NCBI RefSeq assembly: GCF_028473645.1 | Contig: NZ_CP097269.1 | Span: forward strand, 310,001-374,000 | From: Acidovorax sp. GBBC 1281 | Lineage (GTDB): Bacteria > Pseudomonadota > Gammaproteobacteria > Burkholderiales > Burkholderiaceae_C | Direction: 5' to 3' | Length of the DNA: 64,000 bases | Shown here: positions 52,900 to 63,054 of the stretch, piece after piece | Layout of the letters: every line of letters starts with the position of its first letter | Position numbering within the stretch: position 1 is the first letter of the stretch | Notes under the pieces: model-generated | Database searches by the model: none | What the model was told of the DNA's origin: nothing | The model's input: the letters and a program-made list of their open reading frames with translations, nothing else | Program-made: the position numbers and the translations under genes

Positions 52900-54831
52900 A
52901 TGGATTTCTCCGGCTTCCTGACCCAGCTGCTCAACGGGCTGGCCGAGGCGTCGTCGCTCTTCCTGGTGGCGGCCGGCCTGTCGCTGATCTTCGGGGTGAC
53001 GCGCATCGTCAACTTCGCGCATGGGTCGTTCTACATGCTGGGCCTGTACCTGGCGTATTCGCTGGTCGAGCACATGGCGGGTCTGGCCGGTGGGCCGCTG
53101 GGCTACTGGCTCGGCCTGCTGCTGGCGGCGCTGGCGGTGGGCGCCTTCGGCGCGCTGGTGGAGGTGGTGCTGCTGCGGCGCATCTACCGCGCGCCGGAGC
53201 TGTTCCAGCTGCTGGCCACGTTCGCGCTGGTGCTGGTGGTGAGCGATGCGGTTCTGTGGCTCTGGGGGCCCGAGGAACTGCTGGGCCGGCGCGCACCGGG
53301 CCTGGCGGGATCGATCGAGCTGATGGGCCGGCAGTACCCGGCCTACAACCTGTTCTTGATCGCCCTGGGCCCATTGGTGCTGGGCCTGCTGTGGCTGCTG
53401 CTCACGCGCACGCGTTGGGGCACGCTGGTGCGCGCCGCCACGCAGGACCGCGAAATGCTCGGCGCCCTGGGCGTCAACCAGGCGTGGCTCTTCACGGGCG
53501 TGTTCGCGCTGGGCGCCATGCTCGCGGGGCTGGGCGGCGCGGTGCAGCTGCCGCGCGAGCCGGCCAGCCTGGCGCTGGACCTGCGCGCCATCGGCGAGGC
53601 GTTCGTGATCGTGGTGGTGGGCGGCATGGGGTCGATCCCGGGCGCCTACGTGGCCGCGCTGCTGATCGCCGAGATCAAGGCGCTGTGCGTGGGGCTGGGC
53701 ACGGTGCAGTGGTTCGGCGTCGAGGTGTCGTTCTCCAAGCTCACGCTGGTAGTGGAGTTCCTGGTGATGGCCCTGGTGCTGGTGTTCCGGCCCTGGGGGC
53801 TGATGGGGCGGCCCCAGGCCACGAGCCGCAATTCGGCACCCGCGGAGGCGCCGCTGCGCCCAGGCACGCCGCTGTTCCGGGCCGCGGTGGTGGCCGTGCT
53901 GGCGGCCCTGGCCGCGCTGCCGCTGCTGTCGGCCTGGCTGCCGTATGCCACGGTGCTGGCGCAGGACGTGCTGGTGGCGGTGCTCTTCGCGGTGAGCCTG
54001 CACTTCATCATGGGCCCGGGCGGCCTGCATTCGTTCGGCCACGCGGCCTACTACGGGCTGGGCGCCTACGGCGCGGCGGTGCTGCTCAAGGCCTTCAGCA
54101 TGCCCATGCCGCTGGCCATGGCGCTCGCGCCGCTGGTGGCTGGGGCCGGCGCGCTGGTCTTCGGCTGGTTCTGCGTGCGCCTGTCGGGCGTGTACTTGGC
54201 CATGCTGACCCTCGCGTTCTCGCAGATCGTGTGGTCGGTGGTGTTCCAGTGGGATGCCGTCACCGGCGGCTCCAACGGCCTGATCGGCGTGTGGCCCGCG
54301 CCGTGGCTGGGCGGCGCGGGCTACTACTACCTCACGCTGGCGCTGGTGGGGCTGTCGGTGTTCGCGCTGCGGCGCGTGCTGTTCGCGCCGTTCGGCTACG
54401 CGCTGCGTGCGGGGCGCGACTCGGCGCTGCGGGCCGAGGCGGTGGGCATCGACGTGCGGCGCGTGCAGTGGACGGCCTTCGTGATCGCGGGCGGGTTCGC
54501 CGGCCTGGCGGGCAGCCTGTTCGCGTTCTCCAAAGGCAGCATTTCGCCCGAGGCGGTGGCCGTGGGCCAGTCGGTGAACGGGCTGGTCATGGTGCTGCTG
54601 GGCGGCCTGCAAACGCTGCTGGGGCCCATCGTCGGCGCGGCGGCGTTCAGCGTGCTGCAGGACGCCATCCTGCGGGCCACGGAGTATTGGCGCGCGCTGT
54701 TCGGCGGGGTGATCCTGCTGCTGGTGCTGGCTTTCCCGCAGGGCATCGCGGGCTTTGCGCAGCAGATCGCGCAGCGCCGGGCCGAACGATCGGCGGTGGC
54801 GCCCGCCATCCCCGAGGGGCCTTCGCCATGA
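52900..54831 (+). CDS. Fused LivH-LivM branched-chain amino acid ABC permease
   Basis: A 643-residue protein that merges two permeases. The N-terminal part (res 1-~295) is LivH-like: LNGLAEASSLFLVAAGLSLIFGVTRIVNFAHGSFYMLG, VVGGMGSIPGAYVAALLIAEIK. A short linker (GRPQATSRNSAPAEAPLRPG) joins it to the LivM-like part (res ~325-643): LHFIMGPGGLHSFGHAAYYGLGAYGAAVL, EAVGIDVRRVQWTAFVIAGGFAGLAGSLF, NGLVMVLLGGLQTLLGPIVGAA. About 16-18 membrane helices. Separate genes are normal elsewhere. The stop overlaps livG (ATGA). Confidence 0.9.
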   Translation: MDFSGFLTQLLNGLAEASSLFLVAAGLSLIFGVTRIVNFAHGSFYMLGLYLAYSLVEHMAGLAGGPLGYWLGLLLAALAVGAFGALVEVVLLRRIYRAPELFQLLATFALVLVVSDAVLWLWGPEELLGRRAPGLAGSIELMGRQYPAYNLFLIALGPLVLGLLWLLLTRTRWGTLVRAATQDREMLGALGVNQAWLFTGVFALGAMLAGLGGAVQLPREPASLALDLRAIGEAFVIVVVGGMGSIPGAYVAALLIAEIKALCVGLGTVQWFGVEVSFSKLTLVVEFLVMALVLVFRPWGLMGRPQATSRNSAPAEAPLRPGTPLFRAAVVAVLAALAALPLLSAWLPYATVLAQDVLVAVLFAVSLHFIMGPGGLHSFGHAAYYGLGAYGAAVLLKAFSMPMPLAMALAPLVAGAGALVFGWFCVRLSGVYLAMLTLAFSQIVWSVVFQWDAVTGGSNGLIGVWPAPWLGGAGYYYLTLALVGLSVFALRRVLFAPFGYALRAGRDSALRAEAVGIDVRRVQWTAFVIAGGFAGLAGSLFAFSKGSISPEAVAVGQSVNGLVMVLLGGLQTLLGPIVGAAAFSVLQDAILRATEYWRALFGGVILLLVLAFPQGIAGFAQQIAQRRAERSAVAPAIPEGPSP

Positions 54832-55622
54832 CGCTGCTCCAGGTGCGCGGCCTGCGCAAATCCTATGGCGGCGTGCAGGCCGTCGATGGCATCGGCTTCG
54901 ACCTGGCGGCGGGGGAATTGCTCGCGCTCATCGGGCCCAACGGGGCGGGCAAGTCCACCACCTTCGACATGGTGGGCGGGCAGACGAAGGCCACGGCCGG
55001 CTCGGTGCAGCTGCAGGGGCGCGAGCTGCTGGGCCTGCCGCCCCGCGCCATCGCGCGCCTGGGCGTGGGCCGCACCTTCCAGATCGCGGCCACGTTCGCC
55101 TCGCTCACCGTGGTCGAGAACGTGCAGATGGCGCTGCTGTCGCACCACCGGCGCGTGTTCGCGCTCTGGCGGCCCGCCGCCTCGCACTACCGCGCCGAGG
55201 CGATGGGGCTCCTGGCCCAGGTCGGCATGGACGCGCAGGCCGACCGCCCGTGCAGCGAACTGGCCTACGGCGACGTCAAGCGCGTGGAGCTGGCCCTGGC
55301 GCTGGCCAACGATCCGCAACTGCTGCTGATGGACGAGCCCACCGCCGGCATGGCGCCGCAGGAGCGCAGCGACCTCATGGCGCTCACCGGGCGGCTCGTG
55401 GCCGAGCGCCGCATGGCGGTGCTGTTCACCGAGCACAGCATGGACGTGGTGTTCGCCCATGCGGACCGCATCATCGTGCTGGCGCAGGGCCGGCTCATCG
55501 CCGAGGGCGATGCCCACGCGATCCGCAACCACCCCGGAGTGCAGGCGGTGTACCTGGGCGCCGGCACGACCTTCGGGGAAAAGAGCGAGCACCGGGAAGC
55601 GGTGCCAGAGGGCGCGGCATGA
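54828..55622 (+). CDS. livG: ABC transporter ATP-binding protein LivG
   Basis: A 264-residue ATPase. Walker A: IGPNGAGKSTTFD (res ~38-50). Q-loop in GRTFQIAATF, the signature sequence in the LivG variant SELAYGDVKRVELALALA, Walker B LLLMDEPTAGMAP and H-loop VLFTEHSMDVVF. It drives the fused permease. Overlaps the permease and livF genes by 4 bases at each end. Confidence 0.93.
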   Translation: MTLLQVRGLRKSYGGVQAVDGIGFDLAAGELLALIGPNGAGKSTTFDMVGGQTKATAGSVQLQGRELLGLPPRAIARLGVGRTFQIAATFASLTVVENVQMALLSHHRRVFALWRPAASHYRAEAMGLLAQVGMDAQADRPCSELAYGDVKRVELALALANDPQLLLMDEPTAGMAPQERSDLMALTGRLVAERRMAVLFTEHSMDVVFAHADRIIVLAQGRLIAEGDAHAIRNHPGVQAVYLGAGTTFGEKSEHREAVPEGAA

Positions 55623-56365
55623 CGGCCCCCGCGGCGCCGCCGCCGCCGCTGCTGGAGGTCTCCGGCCTGAACGCCTGGTACGGCGCGGCGCACATCCTGT
55701 TCGACGTGTCGCTGCAGGTGCGCCGCGGCGAGGTCGTGGCGCTGATGGGCCGCAACGGCGCGGGCAAGTCCACCACCTTCAAGGCCATCATGGGTCTGCT
55801 CGCGCGGCGGCAGGGGCGGGTGGATTTTCTCGGCCGCCCGATCGCGGGCCTGCAGCCCTACGAGATCGCGCGGATGGGCCTGGGCTTCGTGCCCGAGGAC
55901 CGGCGCGTGTTCGCCGACCTCACGGTCACCGAGAACCTGGAGGTCGGCCGCCAGCCGCCCCGGCGCTGGCCCGATGGCAGCGAGGCGCCGTCCTGGACGC
56001 CCGCCGCGCTGTACCGGCTCTTTCCCAACCTGGGCGCCATGCCGCAGCGGCCCGGCGGGCAGATGAGCGGCGGCGAGCAGCAGATGCTCACCGTGGCGCG
56101 CACGCTCATGGGCAACCCGTACCTGGTGCTGCTGGACGAGCCCTCCGAGGGCGTGGCGCCCGTGATCGTCGAGCAGATGGCGCAGACGATCCTGCAGCTC
56201 AAGGCCCGGGGCGCGAGCATCCTGCTGTCCGAGCAGAACGTGCGCTTTGCCGAGATGGTGTCCGACCGGGCCTATGTGCTGGAAAAGGGCCAGATCCGCT
56301 ACGAGGGCTCGATCGAGGCGCTGTCGCGCAACGAGGAGGTGCGCCGCGCGTACCTCGCGGTGTAG
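55619..56365 (+). CDS. livF: ABC transporter ATP-binding protein LivF
   Basis: A 248-residue ATPase. Walker A MGRNGAGKSTTFK, LGFVPEDRRVFADLTVTENLEVG, signature MSGGEQQMLTVARTL, Walker B LVLLDEPSEGVAP and H-loop LLSEQNVRF. Second nucleotide-binding subunit of the transporter. Overlaps livG by 4 bases; the MobA-like gene follows 8 bases after its stop. Confidence 0.93.
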   Translation: MTAPAAPPPPLLEVSGLNAWYGAAHILFDVSLQVRRGEVVALMGRNGAGKSTTFKAIMGLLARRQGRVDFLGRPIAGLQPYEIARMGLGFVPEDRRVFADLTVTENLEVGRQPPRRWPDGSEAPSWTPAALYRLFPNLGAMPQRPGGQMSGGEQQMLTVARTLMGNPYLVLLDEPSEGVAPVIVEQMAQTILQLKARGASILLSEQNVRFAEMVSDRAYVLEKGQIRYEGSIEALSRNEEVRRAYLAV

Positions 56366-56373
56366 GCCGCGCC

Positions 56374-56976
56374 ATGGACACCGCCCGCGACGAAGCCCTG
56401 CCCACGGCGCCGGCCCACGGCGTGGTCGGCGTGCTGCTGGCGGCGGGCCACGCGCGGCGCTTCGGCAGCGACAAGCGCCGCGTGCCCTGGCCCGGCCACG
56501 GCTCGCTGATGGAGGCCGCGCTCGCGCCGCTGCAGGCCGTGTGCCCGCGCGTCGTCGCCGTGCTGCCGCCGGGCGATGCCTGGGGGCTGATGCTGTGCCG
56601 GCGCCTGCAGGTCGAGGTGGCTTGGTCGTTCCGGCGCGGCGATGGGCTGGCGGCCTCGCTGTCGGCCGCCCTGCCGCTGGTGCGCGGCGCGCCGGCCATC
56701 GTGGTCGCGCTGGCCGACATGGGGGACGTGCGGGCGGCCACCGTGCGCGCGCTCATCGCGGCCTGGCAGCGCCAGCCGGGGCAGCCCGTGCTGCCGGTGT
56801 TCGGCGGCCAGCCCGGCAATCCGCGGCTGATCCCGGCAGTGCTGTATCCCCGGCTGGAGGGGCTGTCGGGCGACGACGGCGTGCGCCGTGCGCTCGACTG
56901 GGCGGCCGCGCAGCGCTGCGCGGTGGACGACCCCGGCGTGCTGCGCGATCTGGACACGCCCGCCGGGCTGGGGTGA
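56374..56976 (+). CDS. MobA-like NTP transferase (MocA/CoxI-type)
   Basis: A 200-residue nucleotidyltransferase-fold protein. N-terminal motif [23 protein letters not shown] resembles the nucleotide loop LAAGxSxRxGxxK of MobA/MocA proteins. [22 protein letters not shown] carries the metal-binding Asp region, and [17 protein letters not shown] follows. Likely transfers CMP or GMP to molybdopterin, or another NTP reaction. Starts 8 bases after livF, so it is the last gene of the transporter operon. Confidence 0.78.
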   Translation: MDTARDEALPTAPAHGVVGVLLAAGHARRFGSDKRRVPWPGHGSLMEAALAPLQAVCPRVVAVLPPGDAWGLMLCRRLQVEVAWSFRRGDGLAASLSAALPLVRGAPAIVVALADMGDVRAATVRALIAAWQRQPGQPVLPVFGGQPGNPRLIPAVLYPRLEGLSGDDGVRRALDWAAAQRCAVDDPGVLRDLDTPAGLG

Positions 56977-57006
56977 CGGCGGCGGTCCCGGAAAGGGTTC
57001 GGGGTC

Positions 57007-57066
57007 GAATCGGGCTCCGGCGCAATCAGTACTAGGGCATTGTGCTATCAAATTGGTAGTGATTTC
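57007..57066 (-). repeat. Dispersed palindromic repeat, copy R6
   Basis: On the minus strand: CACTACCAATTTGATAGCAC, then AATGCCCTAGTACTGATTGCGCCGGAGCCCGATT. The tail matches R5 nearly base for base. Lies between the MobA-like gene and proA, in the same orientation as R5. Confidence 0.75.
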
Positions 57067-57136
57067 GCTCTCGAGGGTGAGCGGCGCGACAGCCCTGCGT
57101 TTCCGCGGCCGCGGCAACTGCGTCAAAATCACGCCC

Positions 57137-58417
57137 ATGAACGCGCTCCACATCGCCGAATACACCCATGGCCTCGGCATCCAGGCAAAAGCGGCTTCCG
57201 CGCAGATGGCGCGGGCGCCCTCGGCGGTCAAGAGCCGGGCCCTGCTCGCCCTGGCCCGCCTGCTGCGCGAGCAGACCGCCCCGCTGCAGGAGAGCAACGC
57301 CCGCGACCTGGAGCGCGCCCGCGCCGCCGGCCTGGCCGAGCCCATGGTCGATCGCCTGAAGCTCACCCCCAAAGTGCTGGAAACCTGCGCGCTCGGCTGC
57401 GAGCAGCTCGCCGCCATGGGCGACGTGATCGGCGAGATCACCGGCATGCGCCAGCAGCCCAGCGGCATCCGCGTCGGCCAGATGCGCGTGCCCATCGGCG
57501 TGTTCGGCATGATCTACGAGAGCCGCCCCAACGTGACCATCGAGGCCGCCAGCCTCAGCATCAAGAGCGGCAACGCCTGCATCCTGCGCGGCGGCTCCGA
57601 GGCCATCGACTCCAACAAGGCCCTGGCGGCCCTGGTGCAGCAGGCCCTGGCCGAGGCCGGCCTGCCCGAGGACGCGGTGCAGCTGGTGCAGACCACCGAC
57701 CGCGAGGCCGTGGGCCACCTGATCGCCATGCCCGAGTACGTGGACGTCATCATCCCGCGCGGCGGCAAGGGCCTGATCGAGCGCATCAGCCGCGACGCCA
57801 AGGTGCCGGTCATCAAGCACCTGGACGGCAACTGCCACACCTATGTGGACGACCCCTGCGACATCGCCATGGCGGTGAAGGTGGCCGACAACGCCAAGAC
57901 GAACAAGTACAGCCCGTGCAACGCCAGCGAGAGCCTGCTGGTGGCGCGCGGCGCGGCGGCCGCCTTTTTGCCGCAGATCGGCGCGGTCTATGCCGGCAAG
58001 GGCGTGGAGATGCGCGGCTGCCCCGAATCGCTCGCCCTGCTGGCCGGCGTGCCGGGCGCGAAGCTGGTGCCCGCCACCGAGCAGGACTGGAGCGAGGAAT
58101 ACCTCGCCCCGATCATCAGCGTGAAGGTGGTGGACGGCCTGGACGAGGCCATCGCCCACATCAACCGCTACTCCAGCCACCACACCGACGCCATCCTCAC
58201 CACCCACCACGGCCACGCCCAGCGCTTCCTGCGCGAGGTGGATTCGGCCAGCGTGATGGTCAACGCCAGCACCCGGTTCGCCGACGGCTTCGAGTACGGG
58301 CTGGGCGCCGAGATCGGCATCAGCACCGACAAGTTCCATGCCCGCGGCCCGGTGGGCATCGAGGGCCTGACCTCGCTCAAGTACGTGGTGCTGGGCGAAG
58401 GCGAAGTGCGCGGCTGA
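57137..58417 (+). CDS. proA: Gamma-glutamyl phosphate reductase
   Basis: A 426-residue NADPH-dependent enzyme that reduces gamma-glutamyl phosphate to the semialdehyde in proline synthesis. Motifs: [73 protein letters not shown] (catalytic Cys) and [31 protein letters not shown], all diagnostic. Start 57137. Repeat R6 lies in its leader. proB is not in the window; trkA follows 44 bases later. Confidence 0.95.
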   Translation: MNALHIAEYTHGLGIQAKAASAQMARAPSAVKSRALLALARLLREQTAPLQESNARDLERARAAGLAEPMVDRLKLTPKVLETCALGCEQLAAMGDVIGEITGMRQQPSGIRVGQMRVPIGVFGMIYESRPNVTIEAASLSIKSGNACILRGGSEAIDSNKALAALVQQALAEAGLPEDAVQLVQTTDREAVGHLIAMPEYVDVIIPRGGKGLIERISRDAKVPVIKHLDGNCHTYVDDPCDIAMAVKVADNAKTNKYSPCNASESLLVARGAAAAFLPQIGAVYAGKGVEMRGCPESLALLAGVPGAKLVPATEQDWSEEYLAPIISVKVVDGLDEAIAHINRYSSHHTDAILTTHHGHAQRFLREVDSASVMVNASTRFADGFEYGLGAEIGISTDKFHARGPVGIEGLTSLKYVVLGEGEVRG

Positions 58418-58461
58418 CGCGCTCCCAGCGAGCCCGCGGTCCGGCCCAGCCCCCCACTGAC

Positions 58462-59952
58462 ATGAAAATCATCATCCTCGGCGCGGGCCGCGTCGGCTGC
58501 AGCGTGGCCGACAGCCTCGTGTCCGAGCAGAACGACATCACCGTCATCGACACGGACGCCCAGCGCCTGCGCGATCTGGAATCACGCTTCGACCTGCGCG
58601 GCGTGGTGGGCAACGGCATCGACCCCGAGGTGCTGGCCGAGGCCGGCGCGCGCGACACCGACCTGCTGATCGCCTGCGCCGCGCAGGACGAGACCAACCT
58701 CGTGTGCTGCAAGGTCGCGCAGTTGCTCTTCAACGTGCCCACGCGCATCGCGCGGGTGCGCTCCTCGGGCTTCGAGCACGACCGCGAGCAGGCCGCGCTG
58801 CTGCTGGGCAAGGACGGCTTCGCGGTGGACCGCATCATCTGCCCCGAGGAATCGCTGACGCGCTACATCGGCAAGCTGGTGGAGTACCCCGAGGCACTGC
58901 AGGTGCGCGAATTCGCCGGCGGCCGGGCCTGCCTGGTGTCGGTGCGCGTGCGGGCCGGCGCGACCGTGGCGGGCGTGCGCATCGCCGACATGCGGGCCGG
59001 CATCCCGGACGTGGCCATGCGCATGGTGGCCATCTACCGCCGCTTTCCCGAAGAGCCCGACCGCTTCATCGCCTGCGACGGCGACACGCGCATCGCGGCG
59101 GGCGACGAGGTCTTCGTGCTGTCCGCGCGCGAGCACATTCCCCAGGTGCTGGCCGCCATGCACCAGCGCGACGGCCAGCCCGCGCGGGCGGTGCGCCGCA
59201 TCATGATCGCCGGCGGCGGCCGCGTGGGCCTGCGCCTGGCGCGGCAGCTGGCGCAGCAGGGGCGCTTTCACATCAAGGTGATCGAGGGCGATCCGGACCG
59301 CTGCGTCGAGCTGGCCTCCACGCTGCCCTCCGAGGTGCTGGTGCTGCAGGGCGATGCCACGGACGAAGACCTGCTGGGTGACGAGAACGTCGAGGAGGTG
59401 GACCTGTTCCTCGCGCTCACCGACGACGACGAGGACAACATCATGGCCTGCCTGCTGGCCAAGCGCATGGGCGCGAGCCGCGTGCTGGCGCTGATCAACC
59501 GGCGCTCCTACGCCGACCTGATGCACGGCACGCAGATCGACATCGCGCTGTCGCCCGCGCAGGCCATGCTGGGCGAGCTGCTGGCCTACGTGCGCCGCGG
59601 CGACGTGCAGGCCGTGCACAGCCTGCGCCGGGGCGTGGCCGAGGCGCTGGAGATCGTGGCGCGCGGCGACCGCAAGAGCTCGCGCGTGGTGGGCCGCAAG
59701 GTCGGCGACCTGCACCTGCCGCCCGAGGTGCACATGGGGCTGATCGTGCGCGGGCTGTCCGGCGCGGAGCCGGGGGCGGATGCGGCGCCGGCCGAGGGCG
59801 ATGGCCCGGACGCCTTCGCCGAACCCCAGGTCATCATCCCGCGCAGCCACACGGTGATCGAAAGCGGGGACCACGTGGTGTTCTTCCTGCCGAACAAGCG
59901 GCTGGTGCGCGATGTGGAAAAGGCCTTCCGCCTGGGCGCCACGTTCTTCTGA
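58462..59952 (+). CDS. trkA: Trk system potassium transporter TrkA
   Basis: A 496-residue peripheral protein with two RCK halves that gates TrkH with NAD(H). The first Rossmann motif is MKIIILGAGRVGCSVADSL and the second RRIMIAGGGRVGLRLARQL (res ~250). Acidic ends of the second beta strand: VIDTDAQRL and VIEGDPDRC. It is about 38 residues longer than E. coli TrkA because of an Ala/Pro/acidic insertion in the last RCK-C domain (GAEPGADAAPAEGDGPDA). The trkH gene follows 43 bases later. Confidence 0.93.
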   Translation: MKIIILGAGRVGCSVADSLVSEQNDITVIDTDAQRLRDLESRFDLRGVVGNGIDPEVLAEAGARDTDLLIACAAQDETNLVCCKVAQLLFNVPTRIARVRSSGFEHDREQAALLLGKDGFAVDRIICPEESLTRYIGKLVEYPEALQVREFAGGRACLVSVRVRAGATVAGVRIADMRAGIPDVAMRMVAIYRRFPEEPDRFIACDGDTRIAAGDEVFVLSAREHIPQVLAAMHQRDGQPARAVRRIMIAGGGRVGLRLARQLAQQGRFHIKVIEGDPDRCVELASTLPSEVLVLQGDATDEDLLGDENVEEVDLFLALTDDDEDNIMACLLAKRMGASRVLALINRRSYADLMHGTQIDIALSPAQAMLGELLAYVRRGDVQAVHSLRRGVAEALEIVARGDRKSSRVVGRKVGDLHLPPEVHMGLIVRGLSGAEPGADAAPAEGDGPDAFAEPQVIIPRSHTVIESGDHVVFFLPNKRLVRDVEKAFRLGATFF

Positions 59953-59995
59953 ACCCGCGCCCCCGACCCTCTTCGTTTCCTTCCACACCGACACC

Positions 59996-61462
59996 ATGGC
60001 GGACCTTCTTCCCGTTCTGCGCGTGCTGGGCGCGCTGCTCGCCCTGTTCTCGCTGGCTTTCGGCGTGCCGCTGGCGGCCTCCTGGTGGACGGGCGACGGC
60101 CTGTGGCCGCAATACGCCGGCGCCCTGGCGGCCACGCTGCTGTGCGGCGGCGGGCTGTGGGCGGGTCTGCGCCACCAGGCGCGGGAACTGCAGCCGCGCC
60201 ACGGCATCATCCTCGTCGCGCTCGTGTGGGTGGTGCTGCCGCTGTTCGCCGCGCTGCCGCTGCTGCTGGCCATGCACCAGATCGGCCGGCCGATATCGTT
60301 CACGCATGCCTACTTCGAGGCCGTCTCGGGCCTGACCACCACGGGCGGCACCGTGCTGACGGGGCTGGATGCGCTGCCGCTGTCGATCAACGTGTGGCGC
60401 ACCTTCATGCAGTGGCTGGGCGGCATGGGCATCCTGATCCTGGCGGTGGCCGTGCTGCCGCTGCTGGGCGTGGGCGCCAGCCAGCTCTTCAAGGCCGAGG
60501 CTGCGGGCCCGGTCAAGGACACCAAGCTCACCCCACGCATGACCGAAACCGCCAAGGGGCTGTGGGGCGTGTACGTGCTCTTTTCGCTGGCGTGTGCGCT
60601 GGCCTACTGGCTGGGCGGCATGCCGCCGGCCGATGCCGTCATGCACATGTTCACCACGGTGAGCCTGGGCGGGCTGTCGTCGCACGACAGCAGCTTCGGC
60701 CATTTCCAGTCGCCGCTGCTCGAATCCATCGCGGTGGTGTTCATGGTGGTGGCCAGCTGCAACTTCGCGCTGTATTTCGTCGCGCTGCGCAAGGGCCACT
60801 GGCGCAGCCTGTGGTGCGACCCCGAGATGCGCGCCACCGTGCTCACGCTGCTGGGCGGCGGTTTGTTCGTCGCGCTGCTGCTGTGGGCCAAGGACGTCTA
60901 TGCGCCGCTGGCGGCGCTGCGGCACGGGTTCTTCCATGTGGTGTCGGTCGCCACGACGACGGGCTTCGCCACCACCGACTACCTGGCCTGGCCGGTGTTC
61001 GCGCCGATCTTCATGCTCATGCTGTCGGGCGTGGCCACCAGCGCGGGATCGACCGGCGGCGGCATCAAGATGGTGCGCATGCTGATCCTGCTGAAGCAGG
61101 CCCGCCGCGAGATGACGCGCCTGGCCCACCCCCGCGCCGTGCAGCCCGTGCGCCTGGGCCGCGCGGTGGTGGACCACCGCATGATCTTCTCGGTGCTGGC
61201 GTTCATGCTGGTCTACGGCGCCACGGTCACGGTGCTGAGCATGGTGCTGCTGCTGACCGACCTGGACCTGGTGAGCGCGTTCTCCGCCGTGCTGGCCAGC
61301 GTCAACTGCACGGGGCCGGGCCTGGGGCTGCTCGGGCCGTCGGCCACCTACGCGGTGCTCACCGAGTTCCAGCTCTGGGTCTGCACCCTGGCCATGCTGC
61401 TCGGGCGGCTGGAGATCCTGAGCTTCATGGTGCTGCTCACCCCGGCGTTCTGGCGGCGGTAG
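59996..61462 (+). CDS. trkH: Trk system potassium uptake protein TrkH
   Basis: A 488-residue channel-like membrane protein with about ten helices in four pore repeats. Selectivity filter Gly positions: AVSGLTTTGGTVL, TTVSLGGLSSHD, SVATTTGFATTDYLAWP and LASVNCTGPGLGLLGP. The loop GSTGGGIKMVRMLILLKQARREMTRLAHP is a TrkH/KtrB hallmark. Forms the potassium-conducting subunit with TrkA upstream. ATG start after a short gap. Confidence 0.93.
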   Translation: MADLLPVLRVLGALLALFSLAFGVPLAASWWTGDGLWPQYAGALAATLLCGGGLWAGLRHQARELQPRHGIILVALVWVVLPLFAALPLLLAMHQIGRPISFTHAYFEAVSGLTTTGGTVLTGLDALPLSINVWRTFMQWLGGMGILILAVAVLPLLGVGASQLFKAEAAGPVKDTKLTPRMTETAKGLWGVYVLFSLACALAYWLGGMPPADAVMHMFTTVSLGGLSSHDSSFGHFQSPLLESIAVVFMVVASCNFALYFVALRKGHWRSLWCDPEMRATVLTLLGGGLFVALLLWAKDVYAPLAALRHGFFHVVSVATTTGFATTDYLAWPVFAPIFMLMLSGVATSAGSTGGGIKMVRMLILLKQARREMTRLAHPRAVQPVRLGRAVVDHRMIFSVLAFMLVYGATVTVLSMVLLLTDLDLVSAFSAVLASVNCTGPGLGLLGPSATYAVLTEFQLWVCTLAMLLGRLEILSFMVLLTPAFWRR

Positions 61463-61592
61463 CGCGGGGAGGCGGCCCGCACGGGCCGGGGCGGCGCGCC
61501 GGTGGCGAAAGCCGGCGGCCGGGGTTGCGAAGCCGGGGCGCGTCCCCATATCCCTACAATTCAACGCGTCTTTCGTCTTCCGAGGGCTTTTC

Positions 61593-62888
61593 ATGGTTCC
61601 GCATCTCATCACCGCCCTCACGGGACCGATCAACGAGCTCGAACAGCGCATTCTCGATTCCATGCCCGCGATCGAGCGGTGGTTCCGCCTGGAGTGGATG
61701 GAGCACACGCCCCCGTTCTATACGTCGGTGGACATCCGCAATGCCGGCTTCAAGCTCGCTCCGGTGGACACCAACCTGTTTCCCGGCGGCTGGAACAACC
61801 TGACCACCGACATGCTGCCCCTGGCCGTGCAGGCGGCCATGGCGGCCATCGAGAAGATCTGCCCCGAGGCCCGCAACCTGCTCATCGTGCCGGAGAACCA
61901 CAGCCGCAACACGTTCTACCTGGCGAACGTGATCCAGCTGCAGCGCATCTTCAACATGGCGGGGCTCAACGTGCGCGTGGGCTCCATCAGCCCCGAGATC
62001 AAGAAGCCCACCACGGTGACCCTGCCCAACGGCGACTCCGTCACGCTCGAGCCCGTGGTCCGTACCAAGGGGCGCTTGGGGCTCAAGAACTTCGATCCCT
62101 GCACCATCTTGCTCAACAACGACCTCTCGGCCGGCCCCCCGGGCATCCTGGAGGACATCCACGAGCAGTACCTGCTGCCGCCGCTGCACGCCGGCTGGAG
62201 CGTGCGCCGCAAGAGCCGCCATTTCCAGAGCTACGAGGAAGTGTCCAAGCGCTTCGGCAAGCTGCTGGGCATCGACCCGTGGCTCATCAACCCGCTGTTC
62301 AGCCGCTGCGAAGGCGTCGACTTCAACGAAGGCACGGGCATGGAGGGGCTGCGCGCGGCCGTCGATGCGCAGTTGGGCAAGGTGCGCCGCAAGTACAAAG
62401 AATACGGCATCAACGAAAAGCCCTTCGTCATCGTGAAGGCCGACAACGGCACCTACGGCATGGGCATCATGACCGTGCGCGACGCCAAGGACCTGGACGC
62501 GCTCAACCGCAAGACCCGGAACAAGATGGCCGTCATCAAGGACGGGCAGGCGGTGAGCGACGTGATCATCCAGGAAGGCGTGCTCACGCAGGAGCGGGTG
62601 CACGAGGCCGTGGCCGAGCCGGTCGTCTACATGATGGACCGCTACGTGGTCGGGGGCTTTTACCGCATGCATGCCGAGCGCGGCGTGGACGAGAACCTCA
62701 ACGCCCCCGGCGCGAGCTTCGTGCCCCTGGCCTTCGAGCACAGCACGCACCTGCCCCAGCCCGGCGCCCGCCCCGGCGCCAGCGCGCCCAACCGCTTCTA
62801 TATGTATGGTGTGGTGGCGCGCCTGGCGATGCTCGCCGCCAGCTACGAGCTGGAAGCCACCAACCCCGAGGCCGAGATCTACGACTGA
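61593..62888 (+). CDS. gshA: Glutamate-cysteine ligase (betaproteobacterial type)
   Basis: A 431-residue enzyme catalysing the first step of glutathione synthesis. It belongs to the GshA type seen in betaproteobacteria rather than to E. coli Gsh[68 protein letters not shown] and [26 protein letters not shown]-grasp-like. TACAAT at 61555-61560 could be its -10 element. The stop is followed by an inverted repeat (GGCGGCC/GGCCGCC, 62922-62937). kup follows. Confidence 0.92.
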   Translation: MVPHLITALTGPINELEQRILDSMPAIERWFRLEWMEHTPPFYTSVDIRNAGFKLAPVDTNLFPGGWNNLTTDMLPLAVQAAMAAIEKICPEARNLLIVPENHSRNTFYLANVIQLQRIFNMAGLNVRVGSISPEIKKPTTVTLPNGDSVTLEPVVRTKGRLGLKNFDPCTILLNNDLSAGPPGILEDIHEQYLLPPLHAGWSVRRKSRHFQSYEEVSKRFGKLLGIDPWLINPLFSRCEGVDFNEGTGMEGLRAAVDAQLGKVRRKYKEYGINEKPFVIVKADNGTYGMGIMTVRDAKDLDALNRKTRNKMAVIKDGQAVSDVIIQEGVLTQERVHEAVAEPVVYMMDRYVVGGFYRMHAERGVDENLNAPGASFVPLAFEHSTHLPQPGARPGASAPNRFYMYGVVARLAMLAASYELEATNPEAEIYD

Positions 62889-63054
62889 CGGCCGCGCGTC
62901 CACGCTCGGGCAAGGGGAGGGGGCGGCCGTGGCCGCCTCAGTTGCTGCATTGCAACAACCGGGCGGGGGCCGAACCATCGGGGGCGAGCCGCGCCACAAT
63001 AGCGGTCCCCCAATATCGGAATCCCGGTTGGCCCCGGTGCCAGCGGGCCAGTCT

